The notes beneath the pieces are model-generated. The model was given only the letters and a program-made list of their open reading frames with translations, did no database searches and had not been told where the DNA came from. A DNA stretch of 64,000 nucleotides from Rhizobium mayense (GTDB taxonomy: Bacteria; Pseudomonadota; Alphaproteobacteria; Rhizobiales; Rhizobiaceae), in assembly GCF_030272705.1 (NCBI RefSeq), contig NZ_JARFYM010000014.1, forward strand, positions 82,233 through 146,232. Direction: 5' to 3'. Position 1 is the first letter of the stretch. The number at the start of each line of letters is the position of its first letter. Below are positions 36,701 to 44,476 of the stretch, one piece after another. The position numbers were made by a program, and so were the translations under genes.

Positions 36701-37162
36701 GGAGGCGGCGGAAAACAACAGGCTGCCGATCTCTCCGCCACTGTGCAGCATGGCCGTCGCTCCCTGGCGCAAGCGGAGGGAATCGAGGCCAAAAGCACGC
36801 TCGAAGACATCGCGGCTCAAATGGCCGAGATACGGTGCCAGGGCATCCTCGGCAAGCGGCGTCTCCTTATCGCCGGGCGCGAGCAAAGTGTTCTTGCGCC
36901 CACGGCGGCGGCGGAAAGCGAGGGTCGCGCCATCGCGCGAGCTGACCGCGGCGCCGACGCGAAGGCTCGTCGGCTCATGCAGGAAGCTTTGTTCGGCTGC
37001 AGCGGGAAAACCGAAAAGCAGATCGGAAATGGCGCTGAGCGCTGAGGACTTGCCTGCCTCGTTCGGCCCATAAATGACATGCAGCTTCGCGCCAGCGCGA
37101 AAATCGAGCGTGCGGTCGGTCAACGCGCCGTACCGCAGGATGTGGAGCCGGTTGAAGCGCAT
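33701..37162 (-). CDS. SbcC/YhaN-type AAA ATPase with long coiled coil
   Basis: 1,153 residues. Walker A GPNEAGKSS is at 32-40, a very long Glu/Arg/Ala-rich coiled coil fills about 180-1000, and the C-terminal ABC half has LEGLSEGTGDQLYLALRLAF and Walker B LIVDDIFQTFDD. This is the SMC/Rad50-like layout of YhaN, partner of the YhaO nuclease encoded 3 bp upstream. The pair is expected to bind and process DNA ends or hairpins, in the manner of SbcCD/Rad50-Mre11. Role in repair is inferred from family. Confidence 0.88.
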   Translation of the reverse strand: MRFNRLHILRYGALTDRTLDFRAGAKLHVIYGPNEAGKSSALSAISDLLFGFPAAAEQSFLHEPTSLRVGAAVSSRDGATLAFRRRRGRKNTLLAPGDKETPLAEDALAPYLGHLSRDVFERAFGLDSLRLRQGATAMLHSGGEIGSLLFSAASGLTGLSRLRQSLEGEADGIYAQRRSKDRSFYRALDRHDEARKAERDNELKSGDWKKLLSEAAELEAELERLQDQRRRTRQALDQLQRLKTLQPLLAEIDGEMAALVSLADISVMPDSFADRLEQGLSDKRSAEDELRRAQQLAERTREELSSIEIDETLVRISDDITQLFADTGNYRSQRHDLPRVDQELAGYDAALAQLARRLGFADAGQLEERQPSDADRGRLSELVEEGRRLLFQGQGIAEQSDSERRQLATLERDSHSGRLIDPRPYIDQLEALARDLSALARLDGLETQIRRIKTDLQEAAARLRPPVADIEAFFTASLPDSAEIVAHRETIDAIRGSLREASGKVRVYDEQLAEVEQALEDAERTGPIVTHEQIAEARAVRDVLWQSIRDALVEGGSPSDGQTIATFATSVMEADRLADAVLSDAERVSRHADNKLRQARMRREREAAAKRLREREESLAKALAAFTALFEPSGIAALDPATMLEWRRAVEGLFRERGALRDLLDQRDEAALAEAGVSPALKDIADATGYKSGRLPTGAMAEGLRKHLRLLSERWSESRTREGEIVSARDRLTRLGEQQKDIERRQADWRDAFGRAVPLFGLPEDATLEMAAVALKAWTELPDVLAEHENRQRRVSGMRRDMADFERRLATLAATAGYELDHLPPDAAAEALHARANAVHGEQKKRDRLDEERQQAEAQAIRCGEALATVMTDLASLTAGLPEDVDLPALLARLRERVRRNTRLMESRGRFRQQADGEGEDEIRTQLAGFERVAAELEIERLTAEDLRQFTAHGELMARLSENQRQRRALETGVSAEYAVFEKLSAEQEAKDLARQWVVLKLAARMLASSMEAYREHQADPVITRAGDLFSLLTGNRFARLVEEHDEKDILQLLAERSGGERVPLEGLSEGTGDQLYLALRLAFLEDYSSRNEPAPLIVDDIFQTFDDDRASAGLKALAGTAERFQTILFTHEMSLVEIAKREIGKDLDLIHL

Positions 37163-37165
37163 GGG

Positions 37166-38404
37166 TCAGCCTACCCCCTGCCCGCGCGCCAGCAGCAATT
37201 GCCGCGCCTCCTCGATCAGCATCTCGATGGTATCGTCCAACGGCAGCTCCGACGCACCGAGGCCCGACGGCAAGCGTATTGCGATCTCACCGACGAGCCT
37301 ATTCGCCTCCGCCACGATATCCGCATCACCGACATGTTCGGCGAGCAATTGGCCGAGATCGAGCGTGCCGTTGGCCTCAACAGCGCTCGCGACGGGCGGC
37401 TCCAGCCGCAGTTCGAGCTTCTCCAGCCAGACATCCTGATGCACGCGGTGGCACGCCGCCTCGACTTCGTCGCGCCATTGCTGGCGATTGGCCGCTATAG
37501 CGCCCTGCAGCGGTGTAACCCCCGACAGCCGGACACGCAGCGCCATCATGCGCCCCGCCATATCATCGGCGAGCGGCTGCACTGCCTGCTCGACGCGGCG
37601 CAGAATCGCTGCCTGGCCGTCCTCGGGATCGACAGCGATATCGACCTGCCCAAACCGCGCCTCGTCGACGATCAGGCGTTCGTGGCTGCTGATACGGCCC
37701 TCCTCGACGGTGACCAGAACAGCGCCCTTGGCGCCGCGCTCGCGAATGCTCCGGCCCTGCAGATTGCCGGGGAAGATCACCAGCGGATCATTCGCCACCA
37801 CCTCGTAGTCGTGGACATGGCCCAGCGCCCAATAGTCGTAACCGCGTGACCGCAAGTCGTCGACGGAGCACGGCGCATAGGGTGCATGCGGCTCGCGGCC
37901 GGTGAGCGAGGTATGAAGAATGCCGATATTGAACCAGCCGGACACCGGCGCGGGATAGCCAAGCGCGAGATTGTCGTTGGCCGAGCGCTCGGCGAAGCCC
38001 TGGCCATGCAGCGCCACCTGCAGGGCCTCCAGCTTGACGGAGCCGGGCTTGTTCGTCGGGAATTCGTGGACATTGGCAGGCAGTGTTATCGTCTTGGTAA
38101 TGACGCTGGCGGCGTCGTGATTGCCGCGCAACAGATAGACCGGGATGCCAGCCCGCTCCAGCCGCGCCATTTCCCGATTGAAAAACAGGCCGATCTTGTT
38201 GTCCTTCCAATCGCCATCATAGACATCGCCGGCAATCAGCAGAAAATCGACCTCTCTTTCGATCGCCAGCTGCACGAGTGTCGAAAAAGCTTTGCGGCTG
38301 GCTTCCACGAAGACGGACGCGACAGCAGCATCCTTCAGCGCCAGCCCCTGGAAAGGGCTGCCGAGGTGCAGGTCAGCGGCATGGATGAAGCTGAAAGAGG
38401 GCAT
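37166..38404 (-). CDS. SbcD/YhaO-type DNA repair exonuclease
   Basis: 412-residue calcineurin-like metallophosphoesterase. Metal-binding motifs in order: HAADLHLGSPF (residues 8-18), LIAGDVYDG, LRGNHD and later GHVHDYEVV. The C-terminal third is a capping/ATPase-binding region. It is the Mre11-like partner of the YhaN ATPase, whose gene follows after a 3-bp gap. The start MPSFSFIHAADLH is standard for the family. Confidence 0.9.
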   Translation of the reverse strand: MPSFSFIHAADLHLGSPFQGLALKDAAVASVFVEASRKAFSTLVQLAIEREVDFLLIAGDVYDGDWKDNKIGLFFNREMARLERAGIPVYLLRGNHDAASVITKTITLPANVHEFPTNKPGSVKLEALQVALHGQGFAERSANDNLALGYPAPVSGWFNIGILHTSLTGREPHAPYAPCSVDDLRSRGYDYWALGHVHDYEVVANDPLVIFPGNLQGRSIRERGAKGAVLVTVEEGRISSHERLIVDEARFGQVDIAVDPEDGQAAILRRVEQAVQPLADDMAGRMMALRVRLSGVTPLQGAIAANRQQWRDEVEAACHRVHQDVWLEKLELRLEPPVASAVEANGTLDLGQLLAEHVGDADIVAEANRLVGEIAIRLPSGLGASELPLDDTIEMLIEEARQLLLARGQGVG

Positions 38405-38549
38405 AAGCTCCGGTCATCGTCAGATATCTGGCACCCTCTTTTAGGGAAATACGGGTTCGATGAATACCGTGCGGCATCAGTCATCCAACGCTTTCGTCTA
38501 TTGCCGGCTCCTGTCATACTCCTATGTCACGCAATTGCGATCCCGGAGT

Positions 38550-38660
38550 TTCGTCCTAAAGCGCATCGCGATCTCTGAGATTCGCTCCTCGCGCTCTAGG
38601 CTCTTGATTTTGCGCATGTCGTTATCGCAAAACCGCTACGCACCTTTGCGCGACATGCTG
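38550..38660. repeat. RIME-like rhizobial intergenic palindromic element
   Basis: The intergenic space between the yhaO-type gene and the aldo/keto reductase holds an inverted repeat GCATGTCG (38614-38621) and CGACATGC (38651-38658), with an inner pair CGCAAA (38626-38631) and TTTGCG (38645-38650). Together with the upstream segment containing AAAGCGCATCGCGATCT it resembles the dispersed intergenic mosaic elements common in Rhizobium genomes (RIME type, from memory). No second copy is in this window. Confidence 0.55.
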
Positions 38661-38726
38661 CAGGCTTGTCCGCACTCTGAGCGGCTGGTAGTGCCTTGGC
38701 ATTTCATCACGAACGGAGACAATCCC

Positions 38727-39713
38727 ATGAAACACCATGCTTTCGGCCGCACGTCCTTTGTCGTTACGGATGTTGGCTTCGGTGCCTGGCAGATCGGCGG
38801 CGCCTGGGGCGATGTCAGCGAGGCCGACGGCCGCGCCGCCTTGAATGCCGCTCTCGACGCCGGCATGACCTTCATCGACACCGCTGACGTCTATGGCGAC
38901 GGTCGCTCGGAAAAGATCATCGCCGACGTGCTAAAGGCTCGCGGCGGCACGCGCCCGATGGTGGCGACCAAGGCCGGCCGCCGGCTCAACCCGCATGTCG
39001 CCGACGGCTACAACAAGGCCAATCTGGAAGGCTTCATCGACCGCAGCCTGAAAAACCTCGGCGTTGAGAGCCTGGACCTGGTGCAGTTGCATTGCCCGCC
39101 AACGGAGGTTTTCTATCGCCCGGAAGTCTTCGCCGGCCTCGACGAACTGCAGAAGGCTGGCAAGATCAAGGGATACGGCGTCAGTGTCTCCACAGTCGAG
39201 GAGGGGTTGAAGGCGATCGAATATCCCGGCGTGCTCAGCATCCAGATCATCTACAACATCTTCCGCCAGCGTCCTGACCATCTGTTCTTCAAGGAGGCCA
39301 AGCGCAGGAACGTCGCGGTCATCGTCCGTGTGCCGCTCGCCTCCGGCCTGCTTTCCGGCAAGATCACCCGCGACACTAAGTTCGCCAGCGACGATCATCG
39401 CAACTTCAACCGCCACGGCGAGGCCTTCGATGTCGGCGAGACCTTCGCCGGCGTGCCCTTCGAAGTCGGCCTGCAGGCGGTCGAAGAAGTGCGCAAACTG
39501 GTCCCCGCAGGCGCCAGCATGGCGGCCTTCGCGCTGCGCTGGATCTTGATGAACGAAGCGGTCACCGTCGTCATCCCCGGCGCCCGCAACGCCGAGCAGG
39601 CCAAGGGGAATGCAGCCGCCGCCGACCTCGCGCCGCTTTCAGCCGATGTTATGTCGGCAACGCGCGAGATCTACGAGCGCCTGATTGCCGCGCACGTTCA
39701 CCACCGCTGGTAA
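38727..39713 (+). CDS. aldo/keto reductase
   Basis: 328 residues from the ATG at 38727 with GGAG 8-10 bp upstream; the open frame runs 267 bp further 5' but through the RIME-like repeat. NADPH-dependent TIM-barrel family: catalytic set Asp (FIDTADVYGDG, which also supplies the Tyr), Lys (VATKAGR) and His (LVQLHCPP), and the C-terminal cofactor segment VIPGARNAEQA. The substrate is unknown; the family reduces aldehydes and ketones. It stands alone and ends before a strong hairpin. Confidence 0.88.
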   Translation: MKHHAFGRTSFVVTDVGFGAWQIGGAWGDVSEADGRAALNAALDAGMTFIDTADVYGDGRSEKIIADVLKARGGTRPMVATKAGRRLNPHVADGYNKANLEGFIDRSLKNLGVESLDLVQLHCPPTEVFYRPEVFAGLDELQKAGKIKGYGVSVSTVEEGLKAIEYPGVLSIQIIYNIFRQRPDHLFFKEAKRRNVAVIVRVPLASGLLSGKITRDTKFASDDHRNFNRHGEAFDVGETFAGVPFEVGLQAVEEVRKLVPAGASMAAFALRWILMNEAVTVVIPGARNAEQAKGNAAAADLAPLSADVMSATREIYERLIAAHVHHRW

Positions 39714-39737
39714 CGGCTAGCGTTTCTCGGAAGGCGA

Positions 39738-39761
39738 ATGGCCGGGTACAGACCCGGCCAT
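39738..39761 (+). terminator. hairpin after aldo/keto reductase
   Basis: Perfect 10-bp inverted repeat ATGGCCGGGT / ACCCGGCCAT with a 4-base loop, 25 bp after the reductase stop. The following run is GAATTTCGT, so the U-tract is poor; it may act as a weak terminator or an mRNA 3' end. Confidence 0.6.
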
Positions 39762-39847
39762 GAATTTCGTCAACCGTCGGCCGGCATCTGAAAGTGATGT
39801 ATGGCGGCCGTCTATCTCTAAAACGCAGAATTCAAGGAGGAAGTTCT

Positions 39848-40585
39848 ATGAAAGTGGCTCTCGTCACAGGCGCTTCGCGCGGACTTGGCGCAGTGATCGC
39901 GCGGGAACTTGGGGAGGCAGGTTGGGCAGTAGCGGTCAATTATGCGAATGATACTCGCGGGGCGGACGCCGTGGTCGACTCGATCCGGCAACGGGGCGGC
40001 CGAGCCCATGCGGCGAAATTCAGCGTCATCGACAAGGCTCATCTTACCGACGGGCTTCGTGCAATCGGCGACGCCTTAGGGCCTGTCGACCTGATAGTAA
40101 ACAATGCGACGGGACCGCAGCCGGAAATGCCGCTGATGGAGCAATCCTGGCAGACCCATCTCGATCAGCTCGAGTTTTTCGTCAAAGCGCCGCTGGAATT
40201 GCTTCAGGCCGTGTTGCCGGATTGGCGGGCACGCAAGTCCGGGCGAATTATTAATATCGGTTCGGAGGTCGCGGAACTCGGCAATCCTTACTTCGGAAAC
40301 TATGCGTCGGCAAAAGGCGCCATGCTGTCCATGACCCGCTCCTGGGCCCGGGAACTCGCGCCGGAGGGAATTACCGTCAATCTCATAGCCCCCGGCTGGA
40401 TTCCCGTCGAACGGCACGCCGGAGCGTCGCAGCAGGCGATGGATGGGTATCTCGCTCAGACCCCGCTCAGACATTTCGGAACACCGGAGGATGTCGCCCA
40501 CATGGTGGTGTTCCTCGCTTCGAACAAGGCAGACTTCCTCACGGGTCAGAAATTTGCGGTCAACGGAGGGCGGACGCTGCTTTGA
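39848..40585 (+). CDS. short-chain dehydrogenase/reductase (FabG-like)
   Basis: 245 residues from the ATG at 39848 with AAGGAGG 7 bp upstream. The cofactor motif TGASRGLG is at 7-14, the NNA motif reads NNATG rather than the usual NNAG, and the active-site Tyr/Lys lie in NYASAKG. Length is typical of the family. NADP(H)-dependent oxidoreductase of unknown substrate. The next gene begins 86 bp later in the same direction. Confidence 0.88.
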   Translation: MKVALVTGASRGLGAVIARELGEAGWAVAVNYANDTRGADAVVDSIRQRGGRAHAAKFSVIDKAHLTDGLRAIGDALGPVDLIVNNATGPQPEMPLMEQSWQTHLDQLEFFVKAPLELLQAVLPDWRARKSGRIINIGSEVAELGNPYFGNYASAKGAMLSMTRSWARELAPEGITVNLIAPGWIPVERHAGASQQAMDGYLAQTPLRHFGTPEDVAHMVVFLASNKADFLTGQKFAVNGGRTLL

Positions 40586-40671
40586 TCGCCCTGTTTTCCG
40601 CGACTTCAGTATATGACAAAACATCAGGGTCGCGGTGCATAAGCACCCTCCAGGCTGGATAGAGAGTTGAT

Positions 40672-41019
40672 ATGATCGTTCGTTCTTGGCGGGCCGTTGC
40701 TGGCTCTGACGAGGTGCTAGCAGCCTATGCGAAGCACCTCGAGACCACCACCTTCGTTGAAATGGCGTTGCTTCCCGGCCACCTGGGGGCGACCCTCGCC
40801 CGCAAGGTTCGAGGCGAGAACAATGAGCTGGTGGTTATGAGCTTTTGGGCCGACATGGCCTCCGCCGGTCATTTTGGCAAATGCGATTTCGACGATGCGG
40901 TGGTGAAGCCAAGCACGCAGAAGCTTTTGCGCTCCTTCGATTTGAAGGTCGAGTATTTTGAAACTGTGGTGTCGACCGGGCTTGTCTCCGGTCACGATCG
41001 CCCCGGTGGCGGCGAATAG
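40672..41019 (+). CDS. small antibiotic-biosynthesis-monooxygenase-like protein
   Basis: 115 residues. The pattern MIVRSWRAVAGSDEVLAAYAKHL (given in part), a central LPGHLGATLARK and ELVVMSFWADMASAGHF matches the ferredoxin-like ABM/DUF fold in which small proteins act as monooxygenases or heme-type enzymes. Catalytic residues cannot be named. It is convergent with hupB and shares the hairpin region at 41075-41106 as a 3' border. Confidence 0.55.
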   Translation: MIVRSWRAVAGSDEVLAAYAKHLETTTFVEMALLPGHLGATLARKVRGENNELVVMSFWADMASAGHFGKCDFDDAVVKPSTQKLLRSFDLKVEYFETVVSTGLVSGHDRPGGGE

Positions 41020-41074
41020 AGTTTGGTACGTCTGCCCGAAGGTAATCATTGGTGGCCTTCGCGACATAAGATAA

Positions 41075-41106
41075 CAAAAAAGGGGTCCGAAATGCTTCGA
41101 ACCCCC
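41075..41106 (-). terminator. rho-independent terminator of hupB
   Basis: On the minus strand, GGGGTTCG pairs with CGGACCCC around an 8-base loop and is followed by TTTTTT. It lies about 50 bp after the hupB stop. Confidence 0.85.
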
Positions 41107-41155
41107 TATATCCTCCACCATGGGGCAAAAGCCCCGATAGGCGGGTGAAAACGGA

Positions 41156-41431
41156 TCAGCCGTTGACGGCGTCCTTCAGGCCCTTGCCGGGCGTGAACTT
41201 CGGCACGTTACGAGCCGCGATATCAACTTCAGCGCCGGTGGACGGGTTACGACCCTTCGTGGCTGCACGGTGGGAAACGGTGAAGCTGCCGAAACCTGCG
41301 AGACGAATGTCGCCGCCCTTCTTCAGTTCAGCCTGGACGGTCTCGAAAACAGCGTCAACAGCGGAGGTAGCGTCAGCCTTCGTAATACCGGCCTTCTCGG
41401 CCACTGCGGACACGAGCTCATTCTTATTCAT
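41156..41431 (-). CDS. hupB: DNA-binding protein HU (beta type)
   Basis: 91 residues from the ATG at 41431 (frame open to 41467, but the 12 extra residues are not family-like). Classical HU/IHF fold: MNKNELVSAVAEKAG helical start, GFGSFTVSHRAATKGRNP leading to the beta-arm, and the C-terminal VPKFTPGKGLKDAV. It bends and compacts DNA as a dimer. A GGGG-type ribosome site precedes the start. It lies downstream of lon in the same direction but behind lon's terminator, so it has its own promoter. Confidence 0.97.
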   Translation of the reverse strand: MNKNELVSAVAEKAGITKADATSAVDAVFETVQAELKKGGDIRLAGFGSFTVSHRAATKGRNPSTGAEVDIAARNVPKFTPGKGLKDAVNG

Positions 41432-41483
41432 GTTTCCACCCCTTTCTACTGGTATGAAACGACTCATCTTGTAAGCGGGGCGC

Positions 41484-41511
41484 AGAATACGAGTGCTCTA
41501 GCCCGCCGCAA
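41484..41511 (-). promoter_or_regulatory. candidate sigma70-type promoter of hupB
   Basis: On the minus strand TTGCGG (41511-41506) and TATTCT (41489-41484) are 16 bp apart, about 55 bp before the hupB ATG. Matches are moderate. Confidence 0.4.
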
Positions 41512-41565
41512 CCCCCAAAAGCCCTGCAAATCAAGGAAAAGCAAGCACCGCCAAAAGCTTTTCAC

Positions 41566-41604
41566 AAAAAAAGACCGGCAAAAACGCCGGTCTTTCTGGT
41601 TTTT
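41566..41604 (-). terminator. bidirectional-looking terminator after lon
   Basis: AAAGACCGGC and GCCGGTCTTT pair perfectly around AAAAAC. On the minus strand (after lon) the stem is followed by a T-run; on the plus strand a T-run also follows. Confidence 0.85.
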
Positions 41605-41637
41605 TGTCAATTCGGCCCAAATGAGGCGCAACCACGC

Positions 41638-44058
41638 TTAATGAGCGATAGTTGCTCCGACATCGTCGACGCCTTCAACCGTTGCGATCACGGGCGTTTC
41701 GACGGTGCCGTCCCACTCGATCGGCTCGGGCCTGCGGACCAGCGCATGCTTGATCACCTCACCCATGCGGGATACCGGGATGATCTCCATGCTGTTCTTC
41801 ACGTTGTCCGGAATCTCCGCCAGATCCTTGGCATTTTCCTCCGGAATCAGCACCTTCTTGATGCCGCCGCGAAGCGCTGCAAGCAGTTTTTCCTTCAGGC
41901 CGCCGATCGGCAGCACACGGCCGCGCAGCGTGATTTCACCGGTCATGGCGACATCCTTGGAAACCGGGATGCCGGTCATGATCGAGACGATGGCTGTCGC
42001 CATGGCGACACCGGCCGAGGGACCATCCTTCGGCGTCGCACCTTCCGGTACGTGCACGTGGATGTCGCTCTTGTCGAAGAGCGGCGGCTGGACGCCGAAA
42101 TCGACGGCGCGCGAGCGGACATACGAGGCCGCCGCGGAAATCGATTCCTTCATGACTTCCTTCAGGTTGCCAGTGACCGTCATACGGCCCTTGCCCGGCA
42201 TCATCACGCCTTCGATCGTCAGCAGCTCGCCGCCAACTTCCGTCCAGGCCAGACCCGTTACGACACCAACCTGATCGTCGCGCTCGGCTTCACCATGGCG
42301 GAAGCGCGGAACGCCGAGATACTCGTCGATGTTCGCAGCGGTGACGGCAACGGACTTGGTCTTGCCCTTGATGATCTCGGTGACCGCCTTGCGGGCGAGC
42401 TTCATCAATTCGCGCTCGAAATTGCGCACGCCGGCCTCGCGGGTGTACTGCTGGCTGATCGCCATCAGGGCATCGTCGCTGACCGAAAACTCGTTCGGCT
42501 GCAGCGCATGTTCCTTGATGGCCTTCGGCAGCAGGTGCCGCTTGGCGATTTCACGCTTTTCGTCTTCGGTGTAGCCAGCGATGCGGATGATCTCCATGCG
42601 GTCCATCAGCGGTGCAGGGATGTTCAGCGTATTTGCCGTCGTGATGAACATCACGTCAGACAGATCGTATTCGACTTCCAGGTAGTGATCCATGAAGGTC
42701 GAGTTCTGCGCCGGGTCCAACACTTCCAGCAGGGCCGAAGACGGATCGCCGCGGAAATCCATGCCCATCTTGTCGACTTCGTCGAGCAGGAAGAGCGGAT
42801 TGGACTTCTTGGCCTTCTTCATCGACTGGATGATCTTGCCGGGCATCGAGCCGATATAGGTGCGGCGGTGACCGCGGATTTCGGCTTCGTCACGGACGCC
42901 GCCAAGCGCCATGCGGACATACTCACGGCCGGTCGCCTTGGCGATCGACTGGGCGAGCGAGGTCTTGCCGACGCCCGGAGGGCCGACGAGGCACAGGATC
43001 GGGCCCTTGATCTTGGTCGCACGAGCCTGAACGGCCAGATATTCGACGATACGCTCCTTGACCTTGTCCAGACCGAAATGATCCGCTTCGAGAATCTTCT
43101 CGGCATTGTTCAGATCGGTCTTGATCTTCGACTTCTTGTGCCAGGGGATGCCCAGCAGCCAGTCGAGATAGTTGCGCACGACGGTGGCTTCCGCCGACAT
43201 CGGGCTCATCTGGCGCAGCTTCTTCAGCTCCGCATCGGCCTTTTCCTTGGCTTCCTTGGACAGCTTCGTCTTGGAGATGCGCTCTTCCAGTTCGGCCATC
43301 TCGTCGCGGCCTTCTTCGCCGTCGCCAAGCTCCTTCTGGATCGCCTTCATCTGCTCATTCAGATAGTATTCGCGCTGGGTCTTCTCCATCTGGCGCTTGA
43401 CGCGCGAGCGGATGCGCTTTTCGACCTGCAGAACCGAAATCTCGCCTTCCATGAAGCCAAGCGCCTTTTCGAGGCGGCCCTTGACGCTGGTTGTCTCCAG
43501 CATCTCCTGCTTCTCGGTGATCTTGATCGACAGATGCGAAGCGACCGTATCGGCGAGCTTCGAATAATCGTCGATCTGGCTGGCCGCACCGACCACTTCC
43601 GGCGAAATCTTCTTGTTGAGCTTTACATAGCTCTCAAATTCCGAAACGACCGAGCGGCTCAGCGCTTCCAGCTCGACCGGATCTTCGTTCGGCTCATGCA
43701 GAACATGGCCGAGGGCTTCATAAAAATCCTCGCGGCTCGTATAAGCGTCGATCTCTGCGCGTGCCCGGCCTTCGACCAGCACCTTGACGGTGCCGTCTGG
43801 GAGCTTCAGGAGCTGCAGCACATTGGCTACGGTGCCGACCCGGTGGATTGCATCCGGAGTGGGATCGTCATCACTGGCATTGATCTGGGTGACGAGCATG
43901 ATCTGCTTGTCCGACCCCATGACCTCTTCCAGCGCGCGGATGGACTTCTCCCGTCCGACGAACAGCGGCACGATCATGTGGGGAAAAACCACGATGTCGC
44001 GCAATGGCAATACCGGATAGGCAATGCTCTCGTTTGCCGCAGACGTTTTCTTAGTCAT
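41638..44058 (-). CDS. lon: ATP-dependent protease Lon
   Basis: 806 residues. N-terminal substrate domain (about 1-200, starting YPVLPLRDIVVFPH after a short leader), coiled middle region, AAA+ module with Walker A GPPGVGKTS near 357, Walker B FLLDEVDKMG, and the C-terminal protease with catalytic Ser681 in DGPSAG and the Lys about 43 residues later. It degrades misfolded and regulatory proteins in the cytosol. It is flanked by clpX upstream and hupB downstream, a common alphaproteobacterial order. A heat-shock-type promoter lies 80-105 bp upstream. Confidence 0.98.
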   Translation of the reverse strand: MTKKTSAANESIAYPVLPLRDIVVFPHMIVPLFVGREKSIRALEEVMGSDKQIMLVTQINASDDDPTPDAIHRVGTVANVLQLLKLPDGTVKVLVEGRARAEIDAYTSREDFYEALGHVLHEPNEDPVELEALSRSVVSEFESYVKLNKKISPEVVGAASQIDDYSKLADTVASHLSIKITEKQEMLETTSVKGRLEKALGFMEGEISVLQVEKRIRSRVKRQMEKTQREYYLNEQMKAIQKELGDGEEGRDEMAELEERISKTKLSKEAKEKADAELKKLRQMSPMSAEATVVRNYLDWLLGIPWHKKSKIKTDLNNAEKILEADHFGLDKVKERIVEYLAVQARATKIKGPILCLVGPPGVGKTSLAQSIAKATGREYVRMALGGVRDEAEIRGHRRTYIGSMPGKIIQSMKKAKKSNPLFLLDEVDKMGMDFRGDPSSALLEVLDPAQNSTFMDHYLEVEYDLSDVMFITTANTLNIPAPLMDRMEIIRIAGYTEDEKREIAKRHLLPKAIKEHALQPNEFSVSDDALMAISQQYTREAGVRNFERELMKLARKAVTEIIKGKTKSVAVTAANIDEYLGVPRFRHGEAERDDQVGVVTGLAWTEVGGELLTIEGVMMPGKGRMTVTGNLKEVMKESISAAASYVRSRAVDFGVQPPLFDKSDIHVHVPEGATPKDGPSAGVAMATAIVSIMTGIPVSKDVAMTGEITLRGRVLPIGGLKEKLLAALRGGIKKVLIPEENAKDLAEIPDNVKNSMEIIPVSRMGEVIKHALVRRPEPIEWDGTVETPVIATVEGVDDVGATIAH

Positions 44059-44135
44059 GTCATTTCCTTTCCGTCGTCCCGTTCCCGGGCTCTCTGCCGG
44101 CGGGGGGAATTAGCCGGCTCTCTCACTTGGTTTAG

Positions 44136-44164
44136 AAGTGGAGCTTCACATTATCTATTTCAAG
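44136..44164 (-). promoter_or_regulatory. RpoH (sigma32)-like promoter of lon
   Basis: On the minus strand CTTGAAA (44164-44158) is followed after 14 bp by CTCCACTT (44143-44136), close to the heat-shock consensus CTTGAAA-N13-17-CCCCATNT. It lies about 80 bp before the lon ATG. Confidence 0.6.
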
Positions 44165-44420
44165 TCGTGCAGAACGCACCGCCAGACGACGGAACGCGCA
44201 TTTCACGAAGAGGAACGCAACAACAAACACCGGACCCCGGCTACTCGAACACTGCCGGCAACGCGGTACCCGGAGGACCAAAGCCGGATACAAAATCCAT
44301 ATTCGCCGAGGATACCCGGAATCACGCCATCATGGCCGCGGCAAGCGCTCTTCACAACCGGTTTAGTCGGCGTTTCAATAGGCTTATCCCGGACTTTATC
44401 AGCAAACTGTGCGATTTTTC

Positions 44421-44452
44421 AAATAGAAAGGGGCCCGTCAACGACGAGCCCC
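44421..44452 (-). terminator. rho-independent terminator of clpX
   Basis: On the minus strand GGGGCTCG pairs with CGGGCCCC (one G-U) around a 7-base loop, then TTTCTATTT. It lies 25 bp after the clpX stop. The rest of the 418-bp clpX-lon spacer (44059-44476) holds the lon promoter and no gene. Confidence 0.85.
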
Positions 44453-44476
44453 GAATTTAGGCCGCAAATCAAGCGA

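Noticed and set aside
41082..41105. tRNA T-arm-like GGTTCGAA near hupB as an integration scar
   Set aside because: The sequence is fully explained by the hupB terminator stem.
41641..44460. 939-codon open frame opposite lon
   Set aside because: It mirrors lon codon by codon, is rich in Asp/His/Arg/Leu as expected of antisense of a high-GC gene, and has no ribosome site or domain.
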